In this document: piece after piece, positions 31,294 through 43,037 of the stretch
How the letters are laid out: the number at the start of each line of letters is the position of its first letter
Numbering within the stretch: the stretch's first letter is position 1
Assembly: GCA_029449235.1 (NCBI GenBank)
Contig: JANATG010000019.1
Location: forward strand, 806,001-870,000
From: Linnemannia schmuckeri
Taxonomy: Eukaryota; Mortierellomycota; Mortierellomycetes; Mortierellales; Mortierellaceae
DNA: 64,000 nt
Reading direction: 5' to 3'
Notes under the pieces: generated by a model
What the model saw: the letters and a program-made list of their open reading frames with translations, nothing else
Databases searched by the model: none
What the model was told of the DNA's origin: nothing
Position numbers and translations under genes: made by a program

Positions 31294-32058
31294 ATGCCCG
31301 TCGATCCTGGAGACACACCCTCGAACACAAGGGCCGTAGAGGGGAACTCTACCTTTCCTTCTCCCTCTTCCTCAATGAGTGACCCTATCACACCTGGCAC
31401 TGACGCCAACGTCTCGGCCAGCCGAGGACAACTCCCCTCAAGACCCCCACAGCCTTTGGATCTTGTGATGGCCAATTTGCGCGTTGCGGGGGTAAGACTT
31501 GTATTTCAGTCTGAACGCACCATTGTTTTTTTTTTTTTCGCCTCAATTTCTCCAATCTCATGTTTTTGTGGCCATGGCATTTTTGTCATCCTCCGTTAAT
31601 CCCAATATTTTTTTTGTCGATCTCCTTTCGCAACGTCTCTTGTGAATCGCTTTCCACTCTTGTCGTTCGTGTAACGACGACAGCAAACAAAACAAATTTG
31701 ATTACAGCCCTCAAGCCAACCACCGCCCATAGCTTGTCTAGTGCTCTACCTTTCCAAGTTCTCAATCCTCACCTTCATCGCGATGACTTTCCTGATCGGG
31801 AACCCTGGCGCAAGGACAGAGGAACAATGATTACAAGGATTTCTGTTCCTTTGTCTTGTCCACTATCGGCGGTCTCAAAATGACTTTATCTATACGTGCA
31901 ACGACGGTTACGACCTATCCATCGCCGATCACGTCAATTAAGCCAACCACTTTCTGGCACATCTCACCTCCTACGACGAGAAATGCTCCATCTTCGAGAT
32001 GTACACTGGTATCTTATCTGAGGCCATCTGTGAAATCGACGCTCACCAAACATTATGA
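31294..32058 (+). pseudogene. Small decayed membrane-protein gene
   Basis: Exon 1 (31294-31491) encodes a Pro/Ser-rich N-terminus ending LDLVMANLRVAG at a good donor (GTAAGAC). Exon 2 starts at 31708 after ATTACAG and runs in phase through a hydrophobic stretch (CLVLYLSKFSILTFIAMTFL). An in-frame TGA comes at 31828-31830. Beyond it the same frame still reads like protein (SQNDFIYTCNDGYDLSIADH) up to a TAA at 31939-31941, then on to CSIFEMYTGILSEAICEID and a final stop at 32056-32058. Between the first stop and that block a neighbouring frame reads NNDYKDFCSFVLSTIGG, suggesting paired indels as well. It was probably a small secreted or membrane protein; the family is not recognised. The alternative is a functional 106-residue truncated product. 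Confidence 0.55.
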
Positions 32059-32306
32059 GGCCTTCTCGTTTACTTGGTCTTGTTCTTTTGACTCCACTAT
32101 TAATACTTCTTTTCGGAAGTAACTTACACATATATTATGATGATACTTCTTCGTTGAGAGATAAAGCTTGGATTTTTTTTTATTGGAAAGGGGCCATAAA
32201 TGTGGATGTTGTGTTTGGTGGAGGAGAAGAGGGAGTAGGGAGGGGAAGAAAGGATGTTCATAAACAAAAGAAAATGTCGTCAATAGCCAAAAAGCAACAA
32301 TGTGTT

Positions 32307-34112
32307 TTAAGCGGTGATGGTGGAGGAACCAAAGATTCGCTCAGAGTGACGGTGCACTGCCTCCAGGTTATCCAAGAATCCACGAATGTCATCAAAGTAC
32401 TCCTGGTTAACCACAGTGCTAGCGTCCAGAATACGGCTCGACAGCTTGTTGAGGTTCTCGGTCGATTCCTGAATTATGATCGATGACGCTACGGGAGCAT
32501 TGGTCCAAGGACTGACGGGCTCTTCACCAGGGAACAAAATATTAGGGGAGGATGCAATAGGAGTAGTAGAGATATCCTCAGAGGCATGAACATCCTTCTC
32601 CTGTTCTTGTTCTTTTTCTTGCTCTTGTTCGGCCTGATGGTCTTCCTCATCCTGAATAATGTCCTCTACTGCATCGGGCTGGACACCGTCCCAGGGACTC
32701 TCTTGCTCAGGCAATGACTCGAGGGTAGCGAAACTGGCGGCACTCTCGCACCGTTCAGAATCTGTATACATCATCAGCGAGCTCTGGATGCTGCTGCAGT
32801 CATCCCAGGTCTCATTGTCCGACAGGGAAGGCTCATAGTACTGGTTGACCGAGGCCTGAGGAAAGTACTGCTCCTCCATATCAACATGGTTCGGGTAGAC
32901 TTCCTCCAAGTCAAAGTGAGGGCTCCTGGGGTCGATGGCAAGCTGCCGCAAAAACTGAATCATATCAAACAAGGTCGTTCCCGAAAAGTGGACGCGGAGC
33001 TCATACCCTTCGAGTGTGATCTCGCGGGCCTCGGGGCATTGGACCAACTTTTGCAAGATCGACGAGACCTCCAAAAAGTGCTGGTACTGAGCATTTGTAA
33101 TCTCCAACAGGTCGTCGATGAATCGACGGTTCAGTTCCTTGGGCGCTCTCAACGAATCGGTATGGAGGGCGGCGACCATGGTGTCCAGGTGCCAGAGGGG
33201 GGAGGCATCGAGCAAAAAGCACATATCGACCTGTGTAGGACAAGTCTCAGAGGACTGCAACTTGGGGAGAGCCTCAAGCTCAAACTCGGTCTTGCCGGCG
33301 GCCTTGGCGAGAGAAATAGCAGTGGCGGTGGAGATGGCGGGGGCGACGTTGGTCTTGCAGAGGGCCAGGATCTGGTGCTGCTGCTCGACCTGAGCGGCGC
33401 GGTTCAAGAAGGCCTTGATGATCATAGGCGACAGGCGGTTCTGGGAAACAACGGTACGCTTCTTGATCTCACCAGATTTCTTGTGGCTGCGGTGCTTCTT
33501 TGCGATGGACTGACGATTGCTATCCTTCTCGGACGACATCTTTTGTGCGTGCGCGGGCATGGAACCAAGGGGCTTGGCATACATCTGGGCCATCATCCTG
33601 ACGGGTCCGTTAACAGCAGGACCCACAGTGGAGCAGAATCCACGGGTAGATGAAAGACCGACACTGCGGGCGAAACCGTGAGGGACAGCCGAGGCAAATC
33701 GAAGAGGCTGGTGGTGCATCATCCTCTGGGAGGACTGAGCAAGCAACGAGGCCATCTGGGGACGACCAGCCGACTTGCACGCATAGTTAACGGCAGCAAC
33801 ACGGGCAGGCTCGGGAACAAAGACTTGGCGAGCCAAGGTGTTGAGACGTCGGTTGAGGTGTGCCAAGAGTACAGGTCCATCCTTGTGAGAGGGCAAGGGG
33901 GCCTTTGCCTGAAATTGGCCAAAGTAAGGGAGAGCAGGTTTGGGAAGTGGAGCAGTGAGGTGTGCAGCGGCAGAGGCAGTTGCTTGGGGTGGGGCGGTGA
34001 GGTGGGGTGGGGCTGGTTGGGGTAGGTTTGCGTTCGGGAAGGCCCTAGTGTGGGCGAATCGAGCGTTGAACTGCACCACCAGCCGCCGGAGCGGATCGAG
34101 GGCTTTGCTCAT
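32307..34112 (-). CDS. Unknown protein, possibly mitochondrial
   Basis: A single exon gives 601 residues from the ATG at 34112. The longer upstream frame is low-complexity T/C DNA and is taken as UTR. I do not recognise the family. The first 30 residues are Arg-rich and amphipathic with no acidic residue after position 6 (RRLVVQFNARFAHTRAF), which resembles a mitochondrial presequence. A Pro/Ala-rich stretch and a Lys/Arg-rich patch (about residues 195-220) follow. The central region (about 240-400) is compact and helical, with MCFLLDASPLWHLDTMVAAL and a conserved-looking VHFSGTTLFDMIQFLRQLAI. The C-terminal third is acidic and contains a Glu/Gln repeat (about 510-530). The region between this gene and the small decayed gene to its left is only 248 bp. 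Confidence 0.7.
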   Translation of the reverse strand: MSKALDPLRRLVVQFNARFAHTRAFPNANLPQPAPPHLTAPPQATASAAAHLTAPLPKPALPYFGQFQAKAPLPSHKDGPVLLAHLNRRLNTLARQVFVPEPARVAAVNYACKSAGRPQMASLLAQSSQRMMHHQPLRFASAVPHGFARSVGLSSTRGFCSTVGPAVNGPVRMMAQMYAKPLGSMPAHAQKMSSEKDSNRQSIAKKHRSHKKSGEIKKRTVVSQNRLSPMIIKAFLNRAAQVEQQHQILALCKTNVAPAISTATAISLAKAAGKTEFELEALPKLQSSETCPTQVDMCFLLDASPLWHLDTMVAALHTDSLRAPKELNRRFIDDLLEITNAQYQHFLEVSSILQKLVQCPEAREITLEGYELRVHFSGTTLFDMIQFLRQLAIDPRSPHFDLEEVYPNHVDMEEQYFPQASVNQYYEPSLSDNETWDDCSSIQSSLMMYTDSERCESAASFATLESLPEQESPWDGVQPDAVEDIIQDEEDHQAEQEQEKEQEQEKDVHASEDISTTPIASSPNILFPGEEPVSPWTNAPVASSIIIQESTENLNKLSSRILDASTVVNQEYFDDIRGFLDNLEAVHRHSERIFGSSTITA

Positions 34113-36080
34113 GAGAGGCAAAAGAGAACGAGACGATGAAGTTTTGAATGAGTGGGGAGTGTTGATGGAATGGGGTTTAATGGAAATGAAAAAGAAAAGA
34201 AAAGAAAAGGAAAGAAAGAAAAGAAGGAAAGAAGGAATGACTGAAATAAATAAGGTGTTGCGTGCAACATGGGCGAGCCAAGCAAATAAACTGACTGGGG
34301 TCTGTCGCACTGGCAGGAGAGCAGCGTGACTCTCCTCACTAGTGTCAGACACAGACAGTGCAGCAAGACGTAACCAAAAAGGAAATTTTCATCTCTGTTG
34401 ATTAACTACATAATCATTTTGTAGAAAGGGGTTTGTGGGCTGAGCAACATCCGCTCACTCTAAAAAATAAAGAGTAGAGAAGACAGAGGCCCCTGCCCTC
34501 ACCTCCTTTTGCTCACTACCCTTTTCTGGTCAATCCGCTAATGTCGAGATCCGCACACTCCTTATTTTCTATCGCTGTTTGCGAAAGCTCGAGAGCAGAA
34601 AGAAAAAGCGACATGCCAAGTGGTCAAAGGAAGGAGACGGAGCTAGATTGATTGCCATTGCTAATTAAGCGCACTGGACGCATCGAAATCGCCAGTCAGA
34701 ATGGACTGATCGACTGCGCTAAAGTCGAAAGGGGGTTGTCAGTGAAGGATGTAGCAGTTTGATTCGTCCAAAGGAAGACCAAGAACAAGGAAAGGTAGCA
34801 TGACCAAGACATTTTCGCATTTGTGGTTGTGCTGATGGTAATAGGCTTCGCAATCCGAAAAAGGCTTTTTATTTCCGAACGGGGAGTTGTATGGATAACA
34901 AGGACAATCTACCCAAACGAAAAAAAAAATAAAAAAAAGAAAACCGCAGCATAAGATATCCCTGTCCTGAATGAGTAGACGTAGACTGAAAGGTTAATCG
35001 ACTTGACAACAGCGAGGAAGACTGAGCGTGTATATTTGTCGAGCCTCATTGGTCCTACTGGTGCTCCGATCCATGACGTCCAAATCGAAATAAAAGTCAA
35101 TAAAGGAAGCAGGAGTGCGACGGCACATCAAATAAAAAAGGAGACGCGTCCAAAAAGGAACAAGATAACGCGTCAACGCCACCATAAGAAATCAGCCACG
35201 ATCAACCATCACAAAAAAAAAGAAAAAAAATGAAAGAGATGGTCTAAAAAAATGAAAAAAAGGTTTCGCGTCCTTGGGACAGTGAGTGTCCTGTGCAACT
35301 AAAAAATGAAGAGCATTGCGAAAAACCATAGCAAAAAACACAAAAAGTCCATCACCTCTTGTAGAAATAAATACGAATGAAAATAAAAGATTATTCCATC
35401 TTGTCCTCATCACTCAATAAGAAACAAGAAACAAGAAACAAGAAACAAACAAGGTAAAAGAAAAAAAAAATAAAGAACAAAAAAGGGTGCGGTCGTCTCA
35501 TATAAACGAAGAGCGCGTATTTCCCATCGCAGGCATTATCCTTATCTGGTCGTTAGGGTATAATCTCAGCTCGATTGAATCTTTTCCAACAAGGACGATA
35601 AAAAAAAGGTCGACCTTACTAGAAAACCACAAACGGGCACCCCTTGCGCAATTCGTGAGTCCGACTTATCGCAACGAATTCGAAAGTAATAAAAGAATGA
35701 AACTGACCAAGTAAAAGAAAAAAAAAATGGTCGAAGATAAAAACAAATAGAAAAAAAGATAAAGAAAAAAAAAAAGACGAATAGGTTTACCTCGACTTGA
35801 GGCTGAAAAAATGGGAAAGAAATAAAAAAAAAAATGCCCAGCAACAAAAGAATTAGAAAAAGGAAGGGATCAAGTCGAGGTTCCCTGACATACAAACGTC
35901 CCGTACTGACTTCCACTCGTTCCTTGACCACCATCATCATCATTGTCATTGTCGTTGCTGCTGATGTTGGTACAATTGTCGAGAATGGATTGTTGCTCAG
36001 AGTGTCGTTCGGAATGTCGATGTCCAGAGTTGAATCTCACTGCCTTCTTCAACTTTCCATGTCGCTGGTGATGACTCCGC
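34113..36080. other. AT-rich intergenic with low-complexity runs
   Basis: This is the longest gene-free stretch of the left half. The part near 34113-34260 is the purine-rich 5' region of the minus-strand gene. The part from about 34910 to 35860 is dominated by A runs, with a short heptamer repeat near 35419. Open frames here are Lys/Phe-rich shadows of that composition. The right end is the 3' UTR of the symporter gene. No RNA gene was recognised. Confidence 0.5.
35419..35447 (+). repeat. AAGAAAC heptamer microsatellite
   Basis: Four near-perfect tandem copies of AAGAAAC lie in A-rich intergenic DNA. This is simple-sequence repeat only; no function is implied. Confidence 0.75.
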
Positions 36081-37786
36081 TTATTGACCACGAAAAGCCG
36101 AGGTCTCCTGAAATACCTCCTGCTTCTGATCGTACCCATGGGCAACAGACTCGACATCACCAGAGCTTACGCTCTGTTCCTCGGGGGCCTTGGCATCGCC
36201 GTGACCCTGGGGAACAAAGGCGAGGGGGATAGGGTAGGCAAGACCGAGAGCCTTGCGGATGGCACCCTCGATGAAGGCGGCAATAGCCACTCCAATGGCA
36301 GAAAAGATCAATGGCAAGACGAACGAGGGCCAGTCGTAGGCCAGAACGAAGGTGTAACGGAGACCCTCATACCAGTCACCAACTTTGACGTATCCAAAGA
36401 CAACGATTGAAAGGAAACCCGACAAGACTCCAGTGATGAACGACCAGCCGGTAACATAGCCCTCAAAACGATCAACCAAGCCCAACAACAGAGGAACGGC
36501 GCAGATGGTGCAGATGAGGTTGCCGATGAGGAAGAGGATGATGATGTCGTAGCCCTTGAGGGAGACAAAGACGATAGGGATGTTGATCAGGAAGACAAGG
36601 GCACGAGGGTACCACACACTCTTTCCGCGGAAGAATCGGGAGGCAAGGGTGTCGACAATTCCGTTCTGGATCGAGTCGACGCATCCCTCGTTCATGGTGA
36701 CGGTCGAGAGAGCAGCAAGGATGGTGATCCATGAGGGGGCAGTCTCGCTACCAGCACCAAGGAGATCAAAGAAAGCAGTCGATCCGTCCTTGCTCGACTG
36801 AGGGAATCCACCCCAGATGGAGAGGAAACCGCCGAATCCGTAAAGGAAGCAGACAACAACCAAGGCAGCAGCACCCAAGATCGAACCACGCTTGAGGGCT
36901 CTGTCATCAGCAGAAGCCCAGATACGCTGCCAGGGACCCTCCGAGAACAGGGTGGCACAAGTCATCGAGATGGGCATGGCAGCAACAGCAGCCCAGCCCC
37001 AATAGTTAGGCCCAAGTCCCTCGGGCAAGGGAGTGGGCAAGGATTCAGGGCGGTAGGTGACGGCAACATAGACGGTCATGACGGCAAGGAGACCTATTCC
37101 AAAGGCACCCTGGGCAACATCGGTCAAGATACTGACGTAGAGTCCTCCGGCAGCAGTGTAAATTGAGGTGACGATGGCGACGCACAGGACGATAGGCAGA
37201 CGGGGTGCGCCAATGACAAATTCCATCAAGTTTCCGATCGAGGTGTACTCAGCGCAGAGACCAATGGACATGTTGAGCAGCATGACCAAAGAGACCAGGA
37301 TAGTAGGGATAGTACCGTAACGCCATTGGACAAAGTCACCGAGGGAGAGGACACCAGGGTACTTGCGGTGAAGGACAGCGCCGACACGGGCGACGATGAG
37401 GATGGGGAGACCGCAGGAAACAGAGTAGGCAACGAGACCGACAATTCCAGCCGAGACGACATATGCAGGCATCGAGAAGATAACCCTGAAGTAAGCAAAA
37501 GAGAAGATGTGTTAGCGTTCGGATCTCACTGTGACGCATTGATCTCCCTAGAGAGAAGTGACAAGGATGAGCCATATCATGGAAAAAGGACGTACCAGGC
37601 GCCGACACCCTGAGCGTAGAAGGACCAGGCAATGGTTCTGAGAGGGACAGACTTGCGGGCGGTCAAGAAGAACTCGGTATCGTCCTTCTTGACACGCTGG
37701 CGGCGACGGGCCAGGAAGAGGGCAATGATGCCGAAGAGGACGATGGTGGCGATGGACAGTCCATAGGTGACTGATGCTAACGACAT
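36081..37786 (-). CDS. Sodium:solute symporter (SSS family)
   Basis: Two exons (37596-37786 and 36081-37485) join in phase to 531 residues. The product has about 13 hydrophobic helices and the plan of the SSS family, to which fungal urea transporter Dur3 belongs. Visible features are the first-loop block FFLTARKSVPLRTIAWSFYA after TM1, LSLGDFVQWRYG before TM3, the TAAGGLYVSILTDVAQGAFG block in TM4-5, which matches the family hallmark G-G-x-x-x-V-x-x-T-D-x-x-Q, and EGPWQRIWASADDRALKRG in the following loop. These proteins use a Na+ or H+ gradient to import urea, polyamines, sugars or other small solutes. The substrate cannot be read from sequence; I do not call it DUR3. It is about the usual length, with a short acidic cytosolic tail. 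Confidence 0.85.
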
Positions 37787-39824
37787 TGTAGTAAATGAAG
37801 TTGGGAGATGGATAAGAAGGAAGGTGCGTGAAATAAGGATGAAGAGGGGGAGGAAAAAAAAAGAAAAAAGAAAGAGAAATAGAAAGGGTCGCCGTTGAAT
37901 ATTTATGGTTGTGGATGAGATCCGTTTGTTTGTTTGTTTTACAGAAGGAAAAAAAAAGAGTCAGCGGGTGAACTCCCCCTTTATCCTCCCTCACTTCTCC
38001 GTACTTTTCCTTCCCCTCCGCTCATCTTTTGCCCACGCCCTAATGCTTATTTTCTTCCTCTCTCTATCGTTTCTTTTCACTTCGGAGCACGAATCTTACT
38101 TTTTGCATTTTTTTTTTTCTTCATTTTGCGCTTTCTCCTTCCATCTTTGTGGTCTAGGTCGCCGTCGCCCATGATAATGAGGCATGTTAGCACCAAGGGC
38201 TGAGAATTAACAAGCAACCAACGATCCAGGCGACGACGAGAGCCCCATCCATCTCTCTCTCACTTTTATCTTTTCTCTTCACGCAACGAAGGAAGGAAAG
38301 GGGACCAAGCTGCCTATCTCAAGTCGACGCTCAAGAAAAAAGAGTTCCTTTCTCCCTTTGACTCTTGATCCGGTTGCAGTCCCTGGCTTTAAGGACTTTC
38401 ATGCAAAGACGGGAGAAGTGAAAGAAAAAACAGCCGAGGGAAGAATGAGGGTTGCTGAGCAAGGGTAACGATCGAAAGAGAGGAAGAGAGATACACGAAA
38501 GGAAAGCGAGGGAAGAGGAAGGAGGAAGGCAGGATCGAGGGCTGCAGCCAAGTCCTCTTTGTCGTTGTCGCTGCCTGTCACAGATATTTTGAGGAAACTG
38601 ATCGACAACGACAAGAGCTGGTTCACAAAATACGCAGTGGATGTGCAACGAACCAGCTCCCATTTATTCATCTTTTTTCGTCATGCCTCTCCAGCCGTGC
38701 AGCGAGGGAAATTGAGTGGACAAGATCCTACACAGAAGTATTAGCTCAGCACACCAGCCCAATGCCTTCCTGTCCAAAGGATCATTGTTTCTTTGTGCAA
38801 CAACGTGGAGATAGATGAGATGGAGAAAAAAGTGAGAATGACAACTACAAGAAAAAAAAATCGTCGAAAGCAGCGTTCTTGGAAAAGAGTGACGAACGAT
38901 AGTCGTTTGGTGTTTTCGATGCAGCAAGACCTTTTGTTAATAGAATTCTGCAGCTAAAATCCAAACTCCTACACGTAAAAAGGAGTGGGTGTGCTATGAA
39001 GTTACATTCCAAGAGCAGTGCATTAATACAAGCTAACGAAACCCCGTTTCGGAGAGATTACAAACGAATACATCCGGGGAAAATGACATAGGTCACCATG
39101 CGTCCGTGAGTCCCGGTTGATAGCGCGGTGTATCGTCAATTGTCTGCTCGGCAGGGGACAAATGGATGAAGGACATTGTACGAAAACGAAAACTAATCGC
39201 GTCTCCGTGGTCGCAGTGATCGTCTAGGTAGGAACAAACCCGTAGTTTGTTTTTGCGCAGCTCGCGTTTTCTTTTTTATGTTTGATGGCTGCAGGATACA
39301 TGGTATCATGGGTAGCGACTCTAGCTTCTGGTGCATGGTGCAGAGTGAGATGGATGCAGAAAACAGTATGTTGACTGATCGCGGTCGTACTATTGTATCA
39401 CTTGCCGACTCCTCGTATCACTCTCATTTCTGATCACAAAACGCTCTCTTCAGAGATCATGAGAGAAGAGTAAGAACAAATACAAAAAAAAATACCCTCA
39501 TAAATGAAATGTGCTTTGACGATGGAACGACATTCAGCCGTTGACAGAATATTCGAGTTGCGGAGGTCAGCAATATTTATCTTGAGGTGGTTTGAGAGCG
39601 TCAGTCTGCCCAGCTGTCGTCCGTTTTGTCTGCTGCTCCATGGGGATTCACTTGCTCTCTCATTCTCTTCTTTTCACTTTTCTTTTTTTGTTCACTTCTC
39701 CCCTCACTCGCCATCCCGACAGACACAGACTGACCACCCGACCAACCTTCTGACTGCCTGACAAACAAACTACAACAACTGTACACACCTACCACACACA
39801 CAATCAACTACAGTCAAAGTCAGG
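37787..39824. promoter_or_regulatory. Divergent spacer between symporter and ANTH gene
   Basis: Two kilobases contain the promoters of two divergent genes. The stretch next to the symporter start is purine-rich on the plus strand (CT-rich on the coding strand). The stretch next to the ANTH start is CT-rich, then CA-rich with ACACACAC runs near 39780. Open frames in the middle (38.3-39.0 kb) lack codon character. No intact gene, RNA gene or element is seen. Confidence 0.45.
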
Positions 39825-42775
39825 ATGGAGAAGGCCGTTGTCGGGGCAACTAAGCCCAAGTGCATGTACCCCAAGCAGAAATATATCGACAGTAGGTCCA
39901 CCTCTCCCCTTCTCCTTGTTCTCATCCACTAGGAAGCGTCGCAGTGGACAAGGAAAACAAAATGATATAGCAAACACTCAGGAGGAATGACAACACCCTG
40001 TCAATTGGCAATGAATAAGAAAGGCCAAAAAAGAAGTCGTTAAGGCCGAATAGGAGAGACTCACGCCTCCCTTTATCCTCCCTCAATCACTCGCCATCTT
40101 CTTATAGCATTGCTGTTTGGAGCAACCACGTCGATGCACAACATCATGTTGATCATGAACGCACTCCAGCCAAGACTCTCAAGCAACACCTGGACCGTAC
40201 GTCTTTCTCTTTACACTGTTTCTTCGCCGTTGTGTGCTTTGTTGTGTGTTCAGCGGAGTGGTGTATTTATGCTTGACCTCAGCAGTAGGAAAAGAAAGAG
40301 CCGTTCTTCAATTCACCTTACTTCGCATTCACTCACACATACACAAAAACCTGTGTTTTTGCTCTCAACATTGTGTTGTTTTTTTATAACTCTGGGTACG
40401 ATATGGTACTTTTTTTTGAACTTTAGACCTCGTTCAAGTCACTCTTGATCATCCATCTTCTTACTCGGTCAGAGGCAGGAAACGATGTCCTCAGTTTTTG
40501 TGCTTCTCAGCGTGGCATCCTCTCTGCCGCCTACAAGGGTGGTGCTAACAGTAAGTGGGTCTCCTCTTGCTGTGAACTATCCATCAATCGTATATTAATC
40601 AACAACACGGCACATGATGGGATATGATCGTAGAGGTTCTAACACGTACATAATATTACTACTACTTGCTTGTTTCTGATGATAGGTGGACACTCGGGCA
40701 CAATTCGAACATACGCAGCCTACCTCATTGAAAAGATCCATGTCTACGGCGAACTGAAGCGAGATCCAGTCAGGACAGGAGTGCAAGGACGGGATGGATA
40801 CTTGAAGTCATTGTCGCTGTCAAAGGGTCTACTGCATCATGTTGCCGCCCTCCAGAAGCAAATCGCTGCATTGTTGAGCTGCAAGGTAAAATATTATTAA
40901 CAAATCTTCATAGAACTACTGCAAGATTTTTGCGCTTGTTGGTTTATCACTAATTAAGTCTCTACTATCTGCGGCATGGAACTAAACATACCGACGATGT
41001 CGCATGCCGTCATATTTTATTTTTTCTTTTCCGTCGACTAGTTCTATGTTGACGAGCTGAGCAACGAAGTCACAATTGGGGCATTCGCTTTGCTCGTCCA
41101 GGATCTGCTGCGTCTCTTCCAGGCAATGAACGAAGGAGTTATCAACATTCTTCGTAAGTTGAGCTCGAGTAGGCGCACATTCTCCCTTTTTGTTGTTTTT
41201 CTTGTTATGTTATTTTGTTATTGCATTGCATGTTGATGTGACAAATGCTGAAACAGAAATGGGTTCTTGTCCTTGATACATACACTCTACAAGGATAAAA
41301 GGTCTGACCGGACATTTTCTTGGGGATGCTCTTAAAAATAGAACACTATTTCGAGATGACCAAAGATCAAGCGCGACTTGGACTCCAGATCTACAAAACG
41401 TTCGCGGAGCAAACGACAAAGTCCATGGAGTACTTTGGTGTTGCCAAGCGCATGGAGAGCGTCATCCATATCACCATTCCCCAGCTCAAGCACGTAGGTT
41501 TTTATCAGTGGCATGGCGTTCCTTCGCTTTAATGCTTATGCTGTTCATGCTTGTGCTGTTCAGAAACATCGTTGCTGATAGTGAAACTTTTGCACATTTT
41601 TGTTGAACAATAGGCGCCTTTATCACTGGTGAGGACGCTGGAGGAATACTTGAACAGCCCAGATTTTGAAGAGGGTCAACAGGCGGCGACGAAACAGAAG
41701 GAAGTCGCAGCAACCTCTGCTGCCAAATCGACGTCCAAATCTGCGGCCGCCAAGTCGTCGTCATCAACGCCTTCAAACACTAACGGCCACACTAACAACA
41801 ACAGCGCCAAGGATGGTACGTTATCAAATTCTGTTACTTGACGTTTGCTATACAGCCGACACTTTTGAGTGGTATCTTCGGGCGTTTGCTAATTACTCAT
41901 TTTTGCTAAAAAAAAAAAAAAAAAAAAATCTAGACAATGATACGTGGGCGAACAAGAAGACGATGGACGAGTCATCGAAGCGTCTGAGCACCAAGAAGGA
42001 CATGATTGATTTCTTTTCGAGCATTGATAACGAGGAGACGACGATCCAACAGAACCCCAACAACTTCCAAGCCCAACTTATGACTGGCGGTGATGCCTTC
42101 CAACAGTTCCAGCTTCAACTCCAGATGCAGCAGCAACAGTTCTTGCAGATGCAACAGCAACAACAGATGCAGCAACAGCAGATGTTGCAGAGCCAGTTTA
42201 CGGGCATGCCAGGCGGGAACAATAATATGTTTCAAACGGATATGGTCATGCCTCAACAGACTGGGTACAGCAACACCAATCCCTTTGCGATGGGCGGCAG
42301 TCAATCCAACTTATACCAAAATCAGAACAACAACACCGGAATGATCATGCCACAGAATACTGGAAACCCCTTCCGGATGGGTGGCGGCCCTACTTCACAA
42401 CAACAGGTACCACCAGTACCGGCGATGCCGATGATGACAGGAATGCAGCACTTGAACTCGATGCCCACGTCTACCATGGTCTCGTCACAACCAACGGGGA
42501 GCACCAACCCCTTTGCACCCTCGACCAACCCGCTGAACCCATTCTCACCCAACTTTGGAAAGGTTCCGACTCAGCCGACTGGGATGAGTGGTGGTGGTGG
42601 GAACGGGATGGATTTCATGAACATGAACAACGCTTTTGGTGGCAACAACAATGGCATGATGAACCAAGGGATGGTGAACAGTAACCCGACCGGTACTGGT
42701 AACCCCTGGGGTCAGCAGCAGCAGCAACAACAGCAGACTGGATTTGGACACCAGGGCAATGGATCCTTTATGTAG
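39825..42775 (+). CDS. AP180/CALM-type clathrin assembly protein (ANTH domain)
   Basis: Eight exons (39825-39891, 40108-40196, 40427-40550, 40686-40885, 41042-41153, 41342-41493, 41614-41815, 41934-42775) give 595 residues. The N-terminal 275 residues form an ANTH domain, which binds PI(4,5)P2 and helps build clathrin coats at the plasma membrane. The start ATKPKCMYPKQKYIDTLLFG matches the family's K-x9-K-x-[KR]-H/Y lipid-binding block, with Tyr in place of the usual His. Blocks such as LLIIHLLTRSEAG and EGVINILQHYFEM follow. The C-terminal half is a Gln/Asn/Met-rich arm with four NPF motifs (EH-domain binding, as in yeast Yap1801/1802) and several PQ[TN]TG repeats. Poly-Q runs occur at about residues 365-395 and near the end. 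It converges with the Vta1 gene, 262 bp away. Intron 7 has a 20-bp poly-A directly before its acceptor. Confidence 0.92.
41909..41928 (+). repeat. Poly-A tract next to a splice acceptor
   Basis: Twenty A residues end 2 bp before the TCTAG-like acceptor of ANTH intron 7, where a polypyrimidine tract would be expected. The in-frame join downstream (GAC AAT GAT ACG) supports the acceptor all the same. Confidence 0.7.
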
Positions 42776-43037
42776 CGCTATCTTGACAGCTGATGAGTCT
42801 CTGGAAAAATAAAACGGCTCAAAACACATGACAAAAAAAAATGGCGAAGAGGCCTCTGGTGGTTTGCCACGTTCTTGCTTTATTTGTTGTTGTGGTAAGG
42901 CTATGTCGATATCAAGGAGACAGAAGCACAAAAGAAAAAATTCAAGAGAGAACGTGGGGTGATTGTGTTAGAAGTGTTATTCTTTTCCTCGGACATTAAC
43001 AAACAGCATAACAGCAAGCAGACAAACGAGGCCAGGA

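Noticed and set aside
34909..35949. Several Lys- or Phe-rich open frames
   Set aside because: They are products of A-run and T-run low-complexity DNA.
36081..37786. Naming the symporter DUR3
   Set aside because: The family is clear but the substrate-determining residues cannot be judged by eye, and the first-loop sequence differs from Dur3.
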